A DNA stretch of 64,000 nucleotides, taken from Actinoplanes aureus. GTDB lineage: Bacteria > Actinomycetota > Actinomycetes > Mycobacteriales > Micromonosporaceae. The stretch covers positions 80,163-144,162 of the forward strand of contig NZ_JADQTO010000027.1 in NCBI RefSeq assembly GCF_015704865.1. The letters are read 5' to 3'. The position numbers were made by a program, and so were the translations under genes. This document shows positions 24,998-33,247 of the stretch, one piece after another (position 1 is the first letter of the stretch; each line of letters begins with the position of its first letter). The notes beneath the pieces are model-generated. The model was given only the letters and a program-made list of their open reading frames with translations, was not told the origin of the DNA and ran no database searches.

Positions 24998-26040
24998 CCG
25001 ACTCGTCACCGCAAGAGCATCGCGACCTCGTAGCGATCGGCGCCTCGGCAGGTGGCGTGGAGGCTCTGCGGGCCCTGGTGGCCGGGCTGCCGGCCGACTA
25101 TCCGGGTTCGCTGCTCGTCGTGCTGCACGTCCCCCGGAGCGCACCGAGTGCGCTGGCCGGCATCCTGTCCCGCAGCGGGCCGCTGCCGGCCGCCACCGCC
25201 CAGGACGGCGACCCGCTGGTCGGCGGCCGGATCTACGTGGCTCCGGGCGACCATCATCTGCTCCTGATCGACGGGCACCTCCGGCTGAGCCGGGGCCCGG
25301 CCGAGAACGGGCACCGGCCCGCGGTCGACCCGCTGTTCCGCTCGGTCGCCCGGGTGGCCGGGCGCCGCGCGATCGGCGTCGTCCTCTCCGGGTCGCGCGA
25401 CGACGGCGCGGCCGGGCTGGCCGCCATCGCCGCCGCCGGCGGAGCCACGGTCGTACAGGATCCCGAGGACGCCATCTATCCCTGGATGCCCAGGGCCGCG
25501 GTGGATCAGGTCAAGCCCGATCACATCGTGCCCGCCGCCGGGCTGGGCGGCCTGCTCGCCGCGATCACCGCGGCCGCGCTGCCGGCCGTGCCCGCGCTCG
25601 AAACCGATCCGCTGCTCAGCGCCGAGGTGGCGATCGCCGAGCTGAGGCCGGTCGACACCGACGAGTTCTCCGCCCCCGCTGGATACGGCTGCCCGGACTG
25701 CGGCGGAAGTCTCTTCCTGATCCACGAGAAGCCGATCCCGCGATTCCGCTGCCGGGTCGGGCACGCCTGGTCACCGGAGAGCCTCCTCGACGAGCAGGCG
25801 GCGACGCTCGAGAGCGCCCTGTGGCAGGCGCTGCGGGCGCTCGAGGAGAAGGCCACACTGAGCCGGCGGCTGGCGGCCAGGCGAGCCACGTCGGCCGCCG
25901 GTACGCAGTTCCGCGCCATGGCCGAGGACGCCGAGTCCGCCGGCGCGACCCTCCGCCAGCTGATCGCCCGCCTCGGTTCCACCGCGTCGCCGGAGGAATC
26001 CGCCAATTCGTGGCGCCCCACCGGGCGTGACGTACGGTAG
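24994..26040 (+). CDS. CheB-type methylesterase without receiver, with zinc ribbon
   Basis: From the overlapping GTG at 24994 the protein has 348 residues. The CheB catalytic domain occupies 10-190, with S18 in GASAGG, H45 in VLHVPRS and D137 in LSGSRDDG as the triad. There is no N-terminal receiver. A C-terminal extension contains CPDCGG and CRVGHAW, a likely zinc-binding segment, then a helical tail. Receiver-less CheB proteins next to CheR-PAS proteins form chemotaxis-like signalling modules not necessarily tied to flagella. It lies 11 bases before the CheR-PAS gene. Confidence 0.88.
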   Translation: MTDSSPQEHRDLVAIGASAGGVEALRALVAGLPADYPGSLLVVLHVPRSAPSALAGILSRSGPLPAATAQDGDPLVGGRIYVAPGDHHLLLIDGHLRLSRGPAENGHRPAVDPLFRSVARVAGRRAIGVVLSGSRDDGAAGLAAIAAAGGATVVQDPEDAIYPWMPRAAVDQVKPDHIVPAAGLGGLLAAITAAALPAVPALETDPLLSAEVAIAELRPVDTDEFSAPAGYGCPDCGGSLFLIHEKPIPRFRCRVGHAWSPESLLDEQAATLESALWQALRALEEKATLSRRLAARRATSAAGTQFRAMAEDAESAGATLRQLIARLGSTASPEESANSWRPTGRDVR

Positions 26041-26051
26041 CGTTCCCAGTC

Positions 26052-27890
26052 GTGCAAGAGATTGACCCGCACTTCGAAGCGCTGCTTCTCTACCTGAAGG
26101 AGTCGCGCGGCTTCGACTTCACCGGGTACAAGCGGTCCAGCCTCATGCGCCGGGTCAATCGCCGGATGAGCCAGATCGGCACGACCGCCTACCCGGAGTA
26201 CCTCGACCACCTCCAGGTGCACCCGGACGAGTTCACCGCCCTGTTCAACACCATCCTGATCAATGTGACGGCGTTCTTCCGGGACGCCGACGCCTGGGAG
26301 TACCTGCGCGCCGAGGTGCTCGAACCGATGGTGGCGGCCAAGCCGGCCGAGTCGATGATCCGGGTCTGGTCCGCCGGATGCGCCTCCGGTGAGGAGGCCT
26401 ACACGCTGGCCATGGCGCTGGCCGAGGTGCTCGGCGCCGAGCAGTTCAAGGAACGCGTCAAGATCTACGCGACCGACGTGGACGAGGAACAGCTCAACGA
26501 GGCCCGCCAGGCGACGTACGGCGAGCGCGAGGTGCAGAACGTGCCGTCCGCGCTGGTCGAGAGGTACTTCGAGCCGGTGAACGGCCGCTACACGTTCCGC
26601 AAGGACCTGCGCCGCTCGGTCATCTTCGGCCGCAACGACCTGGTGCAGGACGCCCCGATCTCCCGGATCGACCTGCTCACCTGCCGCAACACGCTGATGT
26701 ACTTCAACGCCGAGACCCAGACGAAGATCCTCAGCCGGTTTCACTTCGCCCTCGCCGAGTCCGGCGTGCTGTTCCTCGGCAAGGCGGAGATGCTGCTCAG
26801 CCACGCCAGCCTGTTCACACCGATCGACCTCAAGCGCCGCGTCTTCCGGCGGGTTCCCCGCCTGTACGCCCCGCCCGGCGTCGCCTTCGCCGATCCGCCG
26901 CCGAACGCGGGAAGCCCAGTCACCGGTCTCGACGAGCTGCGCACCGAGGTCTTCTCGGCCAGTCCGCTGGCCCAGCTCGCGCTCACCTCCGACGGCCTGG
27001 TCGCCCTCTCCAACCGGCAGCTGGAGAAGATGTTCGGGGTGTCGTCACGCGACACCGGACGGCCGTTCCGCGATCTCGATCTCTCCTACCGTCCGGTTGA
27101 GCTACGCCGCTACATCGAGCAGGCCCAGCTGGAGCGCCGCGGTCTGCGGGTCAGCGACGTCGAGTACCACCGCGGCACCGATGTCAGCTACCTCGACGTG
27201 CAGATCAGCCCGCTGACCGGCGCCGACGGCAGCCTCCTCGGGGTGAACCTGATCTTCCACGACGTCACCGCGTCCCGCCGGCTCCAGGACGACCTGGAAC
27301 ACGCCAACCAGCAGCTGGAGGCGGCGTACGAGGAGCTTCAGTCCACGAACGAGGAACTGGAGACGACGAACGAGGAACTCCAGTCCACGGTCGAGGAACT
27401 GGAGACGACGAACGAGGAACTCCAGTCCACCAACGAGGAACTGGAGACCATGAACGAGGAACTCCAGTCCACCAACGACGAGCTGCAGAGCATCAACGAC
27501 CAGCTGCGGATCAGCACCGGCCAGCTGGACGAGGCCAAGGTCTTCCTGGAGACGGTGCTGACCAGCCTGCAGGCGGGCGTCGCCGTGGTGGACCCGGATC
27601 TGCGGGTCCGGATGTGGAACCGGCACGCCGAGGACCTGTGGGGACTGCGGTCCGGCGAGGTGATCGGCCATCATCTGCTCAACCTCGACATCGGTCTGCC
27701 GGTCGACCGGGTCCGGCCGCTGCTGCGCGGGGCGCTGGGTGCGGACGGGGAGTCCGCGGAGATCCGGCTGGACGCCGTGAACCGGCGCGGGCGGGCCGTG
27801 ACGGTACGTGTCGCCTGCACTCCGCTCCGGAGCCGCGACGGCGTACCGCGGATCGGTGACGGAGTAATCGTCGTGATGGAGACCGCCTGA
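26052..27890 (+). CDS. CheR methyltransferase-PAS fusion with long coiled coil
   Basis: The GTG at 26052 opens a 612-residue protein. Residues 1-270 form the CheR domain: RRVNRRM, NVTAFFRD (71-78), the SAM-binding SAGCASGEEAYT (107-118), TDVDEEQLNEAR (141-152) and LLTCRNTLMYF. A PAS domain follows (about 295-405), then an uninterrupted heptad-repeat coil with units like NEELETT and NEELQST (about 415-490), then a second PAS (about 500-610). In such CheB/CheR-PAS systems the coil passes a signal between PAS and methyltransferase. No receptor gene is visible nearby. Confidence 0.9.
   Translation: MQEIDPHFEALLLYLKESRGFDFTGYKRSSLMRRVNRRMSQIGTTAYPEYLDHLQVHPDEFTALFNTILINVTAFFRDADAWEYLRAEVLEPMVAAKPAESMIRVWSAGCASGEEAYTLAMALAEVLGAEQFKERVKIYATDVDEEQLNEARQATYGEREVQNVPSALVERYFEPVNGRYTFRKDLRRSVIFGRNDLVQDAPISRIDLLTCRNTLMYFNAETQTKILSRFHFALAESGVLFLGKAEMLLSHASLFTPIDLKRRVFRRVPRLYAPPGVAFADPPPNAGSPVTGLDELRTEVFSASPLAQLALTSDGLVALSNRQLEKMFGVSSRDTGRPFRDLDLSYRPVELRRYIEQAQLERRGLRVSDVEYHRGTDVSYLDVQISPLTGADGSLLGVNLIFHDVTASRRLQDDLEHANQQLEAAYEELQSTNEELETTNEELQSTVEELETTNEELQSTNEELETMNEELQSTNDELQSINDQLRISTGQLDEAKVFLETVLTSLQAGVAVVDPDLRVRMWNRHAEDLWGLRSGEVIGHHLLNLDIGLPVDRVRPLLRGALGADGESAEIRLDAVNRRGRAVTVRVACTPLRSRDGVPRIGDGVIVVMETA
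27337..27499 (+). repeat. short tandem coding repeats (heptad coil)
   Basis: Repeated 21-base units such as aacgaggaactccagtccac and aacgaggaactggagac encode alternating NEELQST and NEELETT heptads in the CheR-PAS protein. The repeat is in frame throughout and encodes a regular coiled coil. Recombination here could change coil length. Confidence 0.8.
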
Positions 27891-27943
27891 CGTTTGCCGC
27901 CACGGGCGCGGGGTAAGCGGCGACAGATCGGGGAGGCGGTGCG

Positions 27944-28669
27944 ATGACGGTCCGGTGCAGGGTCCGCGGCGACGACGCCCGCCTGGCCCTTGTGGTGTCC
28001 GGCCGGCTTCAGCTCAGCGATGTCGCATCGCTGCGCGCGCAGATGTTCAAGTGCCTGACCGAGCAGCCCGAGGCACTCTTGATCGATCTCAGCGAGCTGC
28101 ACGTCGACCAGCCGCTCGCGCTGGCGGTCTTCACGACGGTGCTCCGGCAGGCCGCCAGCTGGCCGGGCACACCGGTGCTGCTCTGCGGCCCGCCCCCGGC
28201 GACCCGGGACCTTCTGCTCACCGGCGCCTACCGGCAGTTGCCGCTGTTCTCCGGCATGGCCGCGGCACGGCGCCACATCACCGACGGCCGCCGGACCGTG
28301 CCCACGGTACGCGAGGAACTGCTTCCGATCAGCGGGTCCACCCGGCATGCCCGGGACGTCGTCACCGACGCCTGCCTGGGGTGGGATCTGCCCGGTCTGG
28401 TCGCCCCGGCCAGCCTGATCGTCACCGAGTTCGTCGGCAACGTCATCGATCACGCCAACACGATGATGACCCTGCGGATCTCGTTGCGCCCACGCCAACT
28501 GAACCTCGCGGTCCGGGACGGCTCCTCCGTGCAGCCACCTCCCCTGCGAACGCCCGCCCCGGAGAGTACGAGCGGGCGCGGGCTCCTGCTCGTGGACGCC
28601 CTCGCGGACTCCTGGGGTTGCCTGCCATCGGAAGGCGGCAAGGTGATGTGGGCGGCCTTGCGCCGCTGA
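27944..28669 (+). CDS. STAS-HATPase fusion, second copy
   Basis: The 241-residue protein has the same two-domain layout as the protein encoded at 24257. A STAS-like domain (1-110) reads LHVDQPLALAVF where DSSG would be. A GHKL ATPase domain follows, with N box TEFVGNVIDHA (161-171) and G box SGRGLLLV (210-217). It lies 53 bases after the CheR-PAS gene and only 11 bases from the end of the convergent sigma-STAS gene. An anti-sigma or switch-kinase role in the same network is inferred, not shown. Confidence 0.85.
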   Translation: MTVRCRVRGDDARLALVVSGRLQLSDVASLRAQMFKCLTEQPEALLIDLSELHVDQPLALAVFTTVLRQAASWPGTPVLLCGPPPATRDLLLTGAYRQLPLFSGMAAARRHITDGRRTVPTVREELLPISGSTRHARDVVTDACLGWDLPGLVAPASLIVTEFVGNVIDHANTMMTLRISLRPRQLNLAVRDGSSVQPPPLRTPAPESTSGRGLLLVDALADSWGCLPSEGGKVMWAALRR

Positions 28670-28680
28670 ACGCGGCGGAG

Positions 28681-29820
28681 TCAGCAGCGGCGCAGCACGC
28701 CTGCCAGGCCGGAGACGGCCAAGATCCGGGCGACGTACGGCTGAGCCCCGCTCACGCTGATGCCGGCGTTCGCCGCGGCCGCCGCCTGCGCCGCGTCCAG
28801 CAGCACTCCGACACCCGCCGCGTCGATCAGCGGCACCCCGGAGAGGTCCACGATCACCGAGACGACCCCGGGCGTGCCGATCGCGTGCCGCAGTCCGATC
28901 CGCAGCCGCTCCGCGGTGTCCCGGTCCACCTCGCCGCGCACCCGTACGGTGAGCGCGGCGCCGTCCCGTTCCACCGACACCTGCATGCCGGGATGCCCGG
29001 CCCGGGCCTCCCCGCCCTCCCAGCGCGGCGGCACGTCACTGAGCATCGCCTCACGCAACCAGGCCAGGGCCCGGCTGAGCAGCCGGGAAACGTGCATCTG
29101 CGAGATGCCCAGCTCGGCCGCGATCTCCGCCTGGGTGCGGTTGCCGTAGAACCGCATCGCCAGCATCCGGCGCTCCCGCGACGGCAGGCGCAGCAGCAGC
29201 TCGGCGACGGTGAGCTTGTCGGTCACCGCCTCCAGCTCGTCGTCGACGTCACCGAGCAGGTCACCGAACTCCTGGGCGCCGTCCCCGGCAACCGGCGCGT
29301 TCAGCGAGGCCGGCGCGTAGCCGGCGGCCGACTCGACCGCCTCCAGCACGGCCGATTCGCTCACCCCCAGCTGCTCCGCGAGCTCACCGGTCGTCGGGGT
29401 ACGCGCGAGCGCGCTGGTCAGCACCATCGAGGCGTGCCCGACCTCCAGGCTGAGGTCCTGCACCCGGCGCGGCACGTGCACGCCCCAGGTACGGTCCCGG
29501 AAGTGCCGCTTCAACTCGCCGGAGATCGTGATGACCGCGTAGGCGGTGAACGAACCCCGCTCCGGGTCGTACCGGTCGACGGCCTTGACCAGGCCGAGCC
29601 GGGCCACCTGCTCGAGATCCTCGAGGTACTCGCCGCGGCCGCGGTACCGGCGGGCCAGCCGCGCGGCGAAGGGCAGGCAGTAGCGGAGCAGGTCCTCACG
29701 CAGCGACTCGAGTTGTACCGGGGAGGCGCCGGAACGGCGTTCGGCGTACGCGAGAGCGGCAGCGTCGAGATCCTCGAGGGCGTTCTCGGCCTGTTCGCCG
29801 GCGTGGTTCCGTGCGGGCAT
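28681..29820 (-). CDS. SigB/SigF-type sigma factor fused to a STAS domain
   Basis: The 379-residue protein carries sigma region 2 (about 40-115, EYLEDLEQVARLGLVKAVDRYDPERGSFTAYA), region 3 (120-190) and region 4.2 (205-258, RTQAEIAAELGISQMHVSRLLSRAL). A complete STAS domain (279-379) then follows. The STAS loop reads VPLIDAAGVGVLL: the serines of the canonical DSSG phosphosite are both alanine (A334, A335). Sigma factors of this group are normally held by an RsbW-type kinase and freed by a separate STAS antagonist. Here both are one chain. The ATG at 29820 follows AAAGGGA; a longer in-frame start at 29949 looks less likely. Confidence 0.88.
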   Translation of the reverse strand: MPARNHAGEQAENALEDLDAAALAYAERRSGASPVQLESLREDLLRYCLPFAARLARRYRGRGEYLEDLEQVARLGLVKAVDRYDPERGSFTAYAVITISGELKRHFRDRTWGVHVPRRVQDLSLEVGHASMVLTSALARTPTTGELAEQLGVSESAVLEAVESAAGYAPASLNAPVAGDGAQEFGDLLGDVDDELEAVTDKLTVAELLLRLPSRERRMLAMRFYGNRTQAEIAAELGISQMHVSRLLSRALAWLREAMLSDVPPRWEGGEARAGHPGMQVSVERDGAALTVRVRGEVDRDTAERLRIGLRHAIGTPGVVSVIVDLSGVPLIDAAGVGVLLDAAQAAAAANAGISVSGAQPYVARILAVSGLAGVLRRC

Positions 29821-29945
29821 CGCATCCCTTTCCGGCACCGGTACGCGGGGAACCCGCCGCGCGGGCGCACGTCCCCTTAACGGGACGCTACTGCCCGGGC
29901 TACCACCCACCCAAACATCGTCAACCGACCGAGCGCTTCTCATCG

Positions 29946-32315
29946 TCACCCCTGCCGGTTCCGGCGCGGCGGAAGACCGCTCGGCGCCGACGACGGATCC
30001 TCCGGAGCCTCCGGAGCCGCCACCGCCGGCTCCGGGCGGACCTGGGCGCCGGCACGGCCGGGCAGCCCGGACGGCTGCTGACCCTCGTCCGACGGCGCGC
30101 CGTCCGCCGGTGGCTGACTGCCGGGTTGCTGAAGGCCAGGCTGCGGGGGGCCGGGCGGTGGGCTGGCCGGGTTGTGCTGGCCCATGTCCGGTGCCTGTAG
30201 CGGCGGGCGCTGCGGGGCCGCCTGTTGCGGGCCGCCGGGGTTGTGCTGGCCCATGTCCGGAGCCTGCAACCGTGGCCGGGCCGGCTGCCCCGGATTCTGC
30301 TGGCCCATGTCGGGAGCCCGCAGACCGGGCCGGGCGGCGTTCTGCTGACCCAGATCCGGCGCCTGCGAGACCGGACGGGCCGGCTGTCCCGGGCCGGCCT
30401 GAGCCGCCTGGTTGTGCTGGCCCATGTCGGGGGCCTGCAACGGGGACCGGGAGGCCGGCTGCTGACCCGCCGGGCCGGACTGCTGGCCCATGTCGGGAGC
30501 CTGCAACGGCGACCTGGTGGCCGGCTGCTGACCCGCCGGGCCGGATTGCTGACCCATGTCGGGTGCCTGCAACGGGGACCGGGAGGCGGGCTGCTGACCG
30601 GCCGGACCCGGCAGGGCCGTTTCGGGGGCAAGCAGCGGACGCTGCGAGTCCTCCGCGGCCTGGACCAGAGCGGCCGCGGACGGAAGGAACGAGGTGGGTT
30701 CTGCCGGCTCGGCGGCCGGGGTACTCTGCGGCGTCCCGGCGGGCGGCTGTGGCGGCGTACCCATGATGATCTCGGTGGCGCGGACCGGTCCGCCGCCGGC
30801 CGCCGGACGGGCGGACCGGGTGAACCGTGGCGCGTCCAGCGGGCTGTTCTGCTGGCTGTAGGGCGGCGGCTGCCGCATCAAGTCATCGGGATCGTCAACC
30901 GCGGGCGCGGCCACCTCGCCCGGCCGGCCCTGCGGCACACCGGCACCCGACGGCCCGAAAGCGGAAGCGGAAGCGGCCGGCGACGCACCGGCGATCACCG
31001 GCGAGACGCCGCCCGGAGCAACCTGCTCCGCTCCCGGCCGCTGCGCCGGTCCGCCTTGCGCGACATCAGCCAGCCCAGCATCCGCCGGCGCCGGAACGGC
31101 CTGCGCAATCCCCGCCTGCGCCGGACCCTCCTGCCCGAAACCAGGCTGCGCCGGACCATCCTGCGCGAAACCAGGCTGCGCCGGACCATCCTGCCCGAAA
31201 CCAGGCGGTACCGGGCCACTCTGCGCCGGCTCGGCGTGGGCGGGACCCCCGCCCGCAGCGGATCCGGGCTGCGAAACGCCGACCACCCCCGGTCCGACCT
31301 GCGCGCTACCCCCTGCCACCTGGCCGGGCTGCGCAGAACCACCGCCGGCCGGCGGCCAGGGCGGCTGCACTTCCGTCCACTGCCCGCTATCGGGCCGAAC
31401 GGCGGCCGGCGGCGCCACAGCGCCCGGGAACGCCGGCTCCTGCACGAAAGCCGCGAACGGCATATCGGCCCCAGACACGACAGGAGCCACCGGCGGCCTG
31501 TCGACTCCCGGCAGGGGGAAAGCCGCGGCAGGCGGGATGGAAGCTTGCGGCACGCCAGGCGTACCCGGACTCCCCTCTCCACCCAGCGGCGGCCACGATC
31601 CACCGGCCATCGCGGTCCCGGCAACCGGCGGCGGCCACCGACCGGCCTCCGCCCCACCCTCCTCGGAAACGGGCGGCTCAGCAGCCACCGGCGGCCACGA
31701 GTGAGCACCCCGAGGCGGCGCCGGCGACCCACCCCCGGATTCCGCGGACCCCCACGGCACCCCCGCATCCGGCGACGGCTCCTCAGGCACCACCCAGGGC
31801 GCGATCGCGGCATCCGGCAAGGGCACACCAGTACCCGGCAACGGTTCATCCGGCACGACCCAGGGCGGGACCGCGGCACCCGGCGACGGCTCCTCCGGCA
31901 CCACCCAGGGCGGAATCGCGGCTTCCGGCGACGACACTCCAGCAGCCGGCAGCGGCGGAATCGACCCATTCGCCTCCCAGGGAGCCCCGGCTCCGGACGG
32001 CATCAGGCCACCCGCCGGCGAGGAAGGCGCGAGCCGGTCACCCGAAGCCGCCCTCTCCGGCTCCTCCCGGACCGGCGGCACGTACGCCGCACGAGCCGCC
32101 GCGATCAACCCGGACGCCTCAGCCATCCCGGCCGCTTCCAGCACCTCGGCGGCGGACAGGGCAATGCGGCAGGGCAGCGGTTCCCCACAGGCCGGGCATT
32201 CGGTCAGACCGTCGTGCGGGCCGAGGCCACCGCCGTGCGCCTCCACCATGTCCCGTGCCGTACGCGCCAGCACGCTCTCCGGTTTGACGTATGCGTCAGT
32301 CGCCGCCACTGCCAT
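29946..32315 (-). CDS. long Pro/Gln/Gly-rich repetitive protein
   Basis: The 789-residue protein has an ordered N-terminal part of about 80 residues with a CPACGEPLPC cluster (C40, C43, C49), possibly metal-binding. The rest is proline-, glycine-, alanine- and glutamine-rich and almost certainly disordered. Three kinds of internal repeat are visible: three PWVVPEEP-type units near 140-200, several GFGQDGPAQP-type units mid-protein, and seven APDMGQQ/APDMGQH-type units near the C-terminus. It has no signal peptide or membrane helix. It lies 125 bases upstream of the sigma-STAS gene on the same strand. Family and function are not recognised; a scaffold or condensate-forming protein is only a guess. 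Confidence 0.72.
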   Translation of the reverse strand: MAVAATDAYVKPESVLARTARDMVEAHGGGLGPHDGLTECPACGEPLPCRIALSAAEVLEAAGMAEASGLIAAARAAYVPPVREEPERAASGDRLAPSSPAGGLMPSGAGAPWEANGSIPPLPAAGVSSPEAAIPPWVVPEEPSPGAAVPPWVVPDEPLPGTGVPLPDAAIAPWVVPEEPSPDAGVPWGSAESGGGSPAPPRGAHSWPPVAAEPPVSEEGGAEAGRWPPPVAGTAMAGGSWPPLGGEGSPGTPGVPQASIPPAAAFPLPGVDRPPVAPVVSGADMPFAAFVQEPAFPGAVAPPAAVRPDSGQWTEVQPPWPPAGGGSAQPGQVAGGSAQVGPGVVGVSQPGSAAGGGPAHAEPAQSGPVPPGFGQDGPAQPGFAQDGPAQPGFGQEGPAQAGIAQAVPAPADAGLADVAQGGPAQRPGAEQVAPGGVSPVIAGASPAASASAFGPSGAGVPQGRPGEVAAPAVDDPDDLMRQPPPYSQQNSPLDAPRFTRSARPAAGGGPVRATEIIMGTPPQPPAGTPQSTPAAEPAEPTSFLPSAAALVQAAEDSQRPLLAPETALPGPAGQQPASRSPLQAPDMGQQSGPAGQQPATRSPLQAPDMGQQSGPAGQQPASRSPLQAPDMGQHNQAAQAGPGQPARPVSQAPDLGQQNAARPGLRAPDMGQQNPGQPARPRLQAPDMGQHNPGGPQQAAPQRPPLQAPDMGQHNPASPPPGPPQPGLQQPGSQPPADGAPSDEGQQPSGLPGRAGAQVRPEPAVAAPEAPEDPSSAPSGLPPRRNRQG
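30176..30573 (-). repeat. seven dispersed coding repeats (APDMGQ)
   Basis: Seven copies of a sequence close to ctggcccatgtcgggagcctg recur at about 30177, 30247, 30301, 30346, 30417, 30483 and 30552 (plus-strand view). They encode LQAPDMGQ-type octapeptides spaced 15-24 codons apart by Pro/Gln-rich spacers. One copy reads APDLGQ and one starts LRAPDMG. Confidence 0.75.
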
Positions 32316-32524
32316 CGCCCCCAATCCCCGGCCCCGTCGTCAAGTTCACCTCGCGCGGCGTTCCCGCAGGGCGGCTTTGCACAGATCAGTGGGTATTCAT
32401 GACGATCCGCCACGGCCGCCCGGGACAACGGGTATGCAGGAGAGGATCGGGGTCGGAATTCACTCACGGTGCTGAAGCATGTTCTCTCCGTAGCATTGAA
32501 AGGACATCCAGGAGGTGACCCCCC

Positions 32525-33046
32525 ATGGACGACACCGAACTGCACCGCGAGCGGATCCTCCGGCACGTCAGTCCGATCATCACCGGCCGGTTCCTCGGCT
32601 ATCAGGCCTCGTACACCCGCGAGATCCGGATCGGCCGGCCCCTGGCCCTCTTCGTCTTCGTGTCGGCCGGCATCGCGCAGATCATCGCCGCACTGCTGCG
32701 GATGCGACCGGTCCGGCGCACCCTCAAGGAACTCCGTAAAGGTCCGGAGTTCCTGGTGACCCCGGTCCGGCTGCGCGACGACCTCGGGCAGACGTACGAG
32801 ATCGAGATGCACGGGCAGCTGCCGCAGTCCGCGCTGCACCGCGGCGATCTCGTGCAGGTCCGCACCCAGCCGCAGGCCGACCACACCCTGCCGGTGAAGC
32901 TGCTCCAGGTGGTGAACCTGACCACCATGCAACCGCTGACACCGCGCATCCCCACCCAGTGGTCCCACCTGGGTCCGGCCCTGCTGCTCCAGGCCGGGCT
33001 CGGCGTGACCATCCTGGGCGCGGTGCTGGCGGCCTGGCTGCGGTAA
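32525..33046 (+). CDS. hypothetical membrane protein
   Basis: The 173-residue protein has a hydrophobic helix at about 39-60 (PLALFVFVSAGIAQIIAALL) and another at the C-terminus (150-172). Between them lies a soluble beta-rich region of about 85 residues (FLVTPVRLRDDLGQTYEIE, DLVQVRT). The ATG is preceded by AGGAGGTGA. It is divergent from the repetitive protein across 209 bases and precedes the GCS2 gene by 201 bases. No family recognised. Confidence 0.75.
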   Translation: MDDTELHRERILRHVSPIITGRFLGYQASYTREIRIGRPLALFVFVSAGIAQIIAALLRMRPVRRTLKELRKGPEFLVTPVRLRDDLGQTYEIEMHGQLPQSALHRGDLVQVRTQPQADHTLPVKLLQVVNLTTMQPLTPRIPTQWSHLGPALLLQAGLGVTILGAVLAAWLR

Positions 33047-33247
33047 GCGTAGAACGACGCCCCGGCGGGTAACGGGCCGTCCATGCCGCACGCATGCGAA
33101 CGCGCAACCAGCGGAGGCCCGTTGGCCGCCAGGCGAGAATGGACGCTCGCCGAGATGGGAACCGCAATAGACAGCCGTCATCATGAGGCCGGGGGAACGC
33201 CTCGCGCGCTCTCCTGGCGTCACTGACGGCTCGAAAGGTGGTGCGCG

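Noticed and set aside
27337..27499. Short regular repeats considered as a CRISPR or regulatory array
   Set aside because: They are heptad-encoding and in frame within the CheR-PAS gene.
30225..32402. A 725-codon plus-strand frame rich in Arg, and other large frames opposite the repetitive protein
   Set aside because: Arginine-rich composition without domains, and no ribosome-binding site. The minus-strand frame has a recognisable N-terminus and in-frame repeats.
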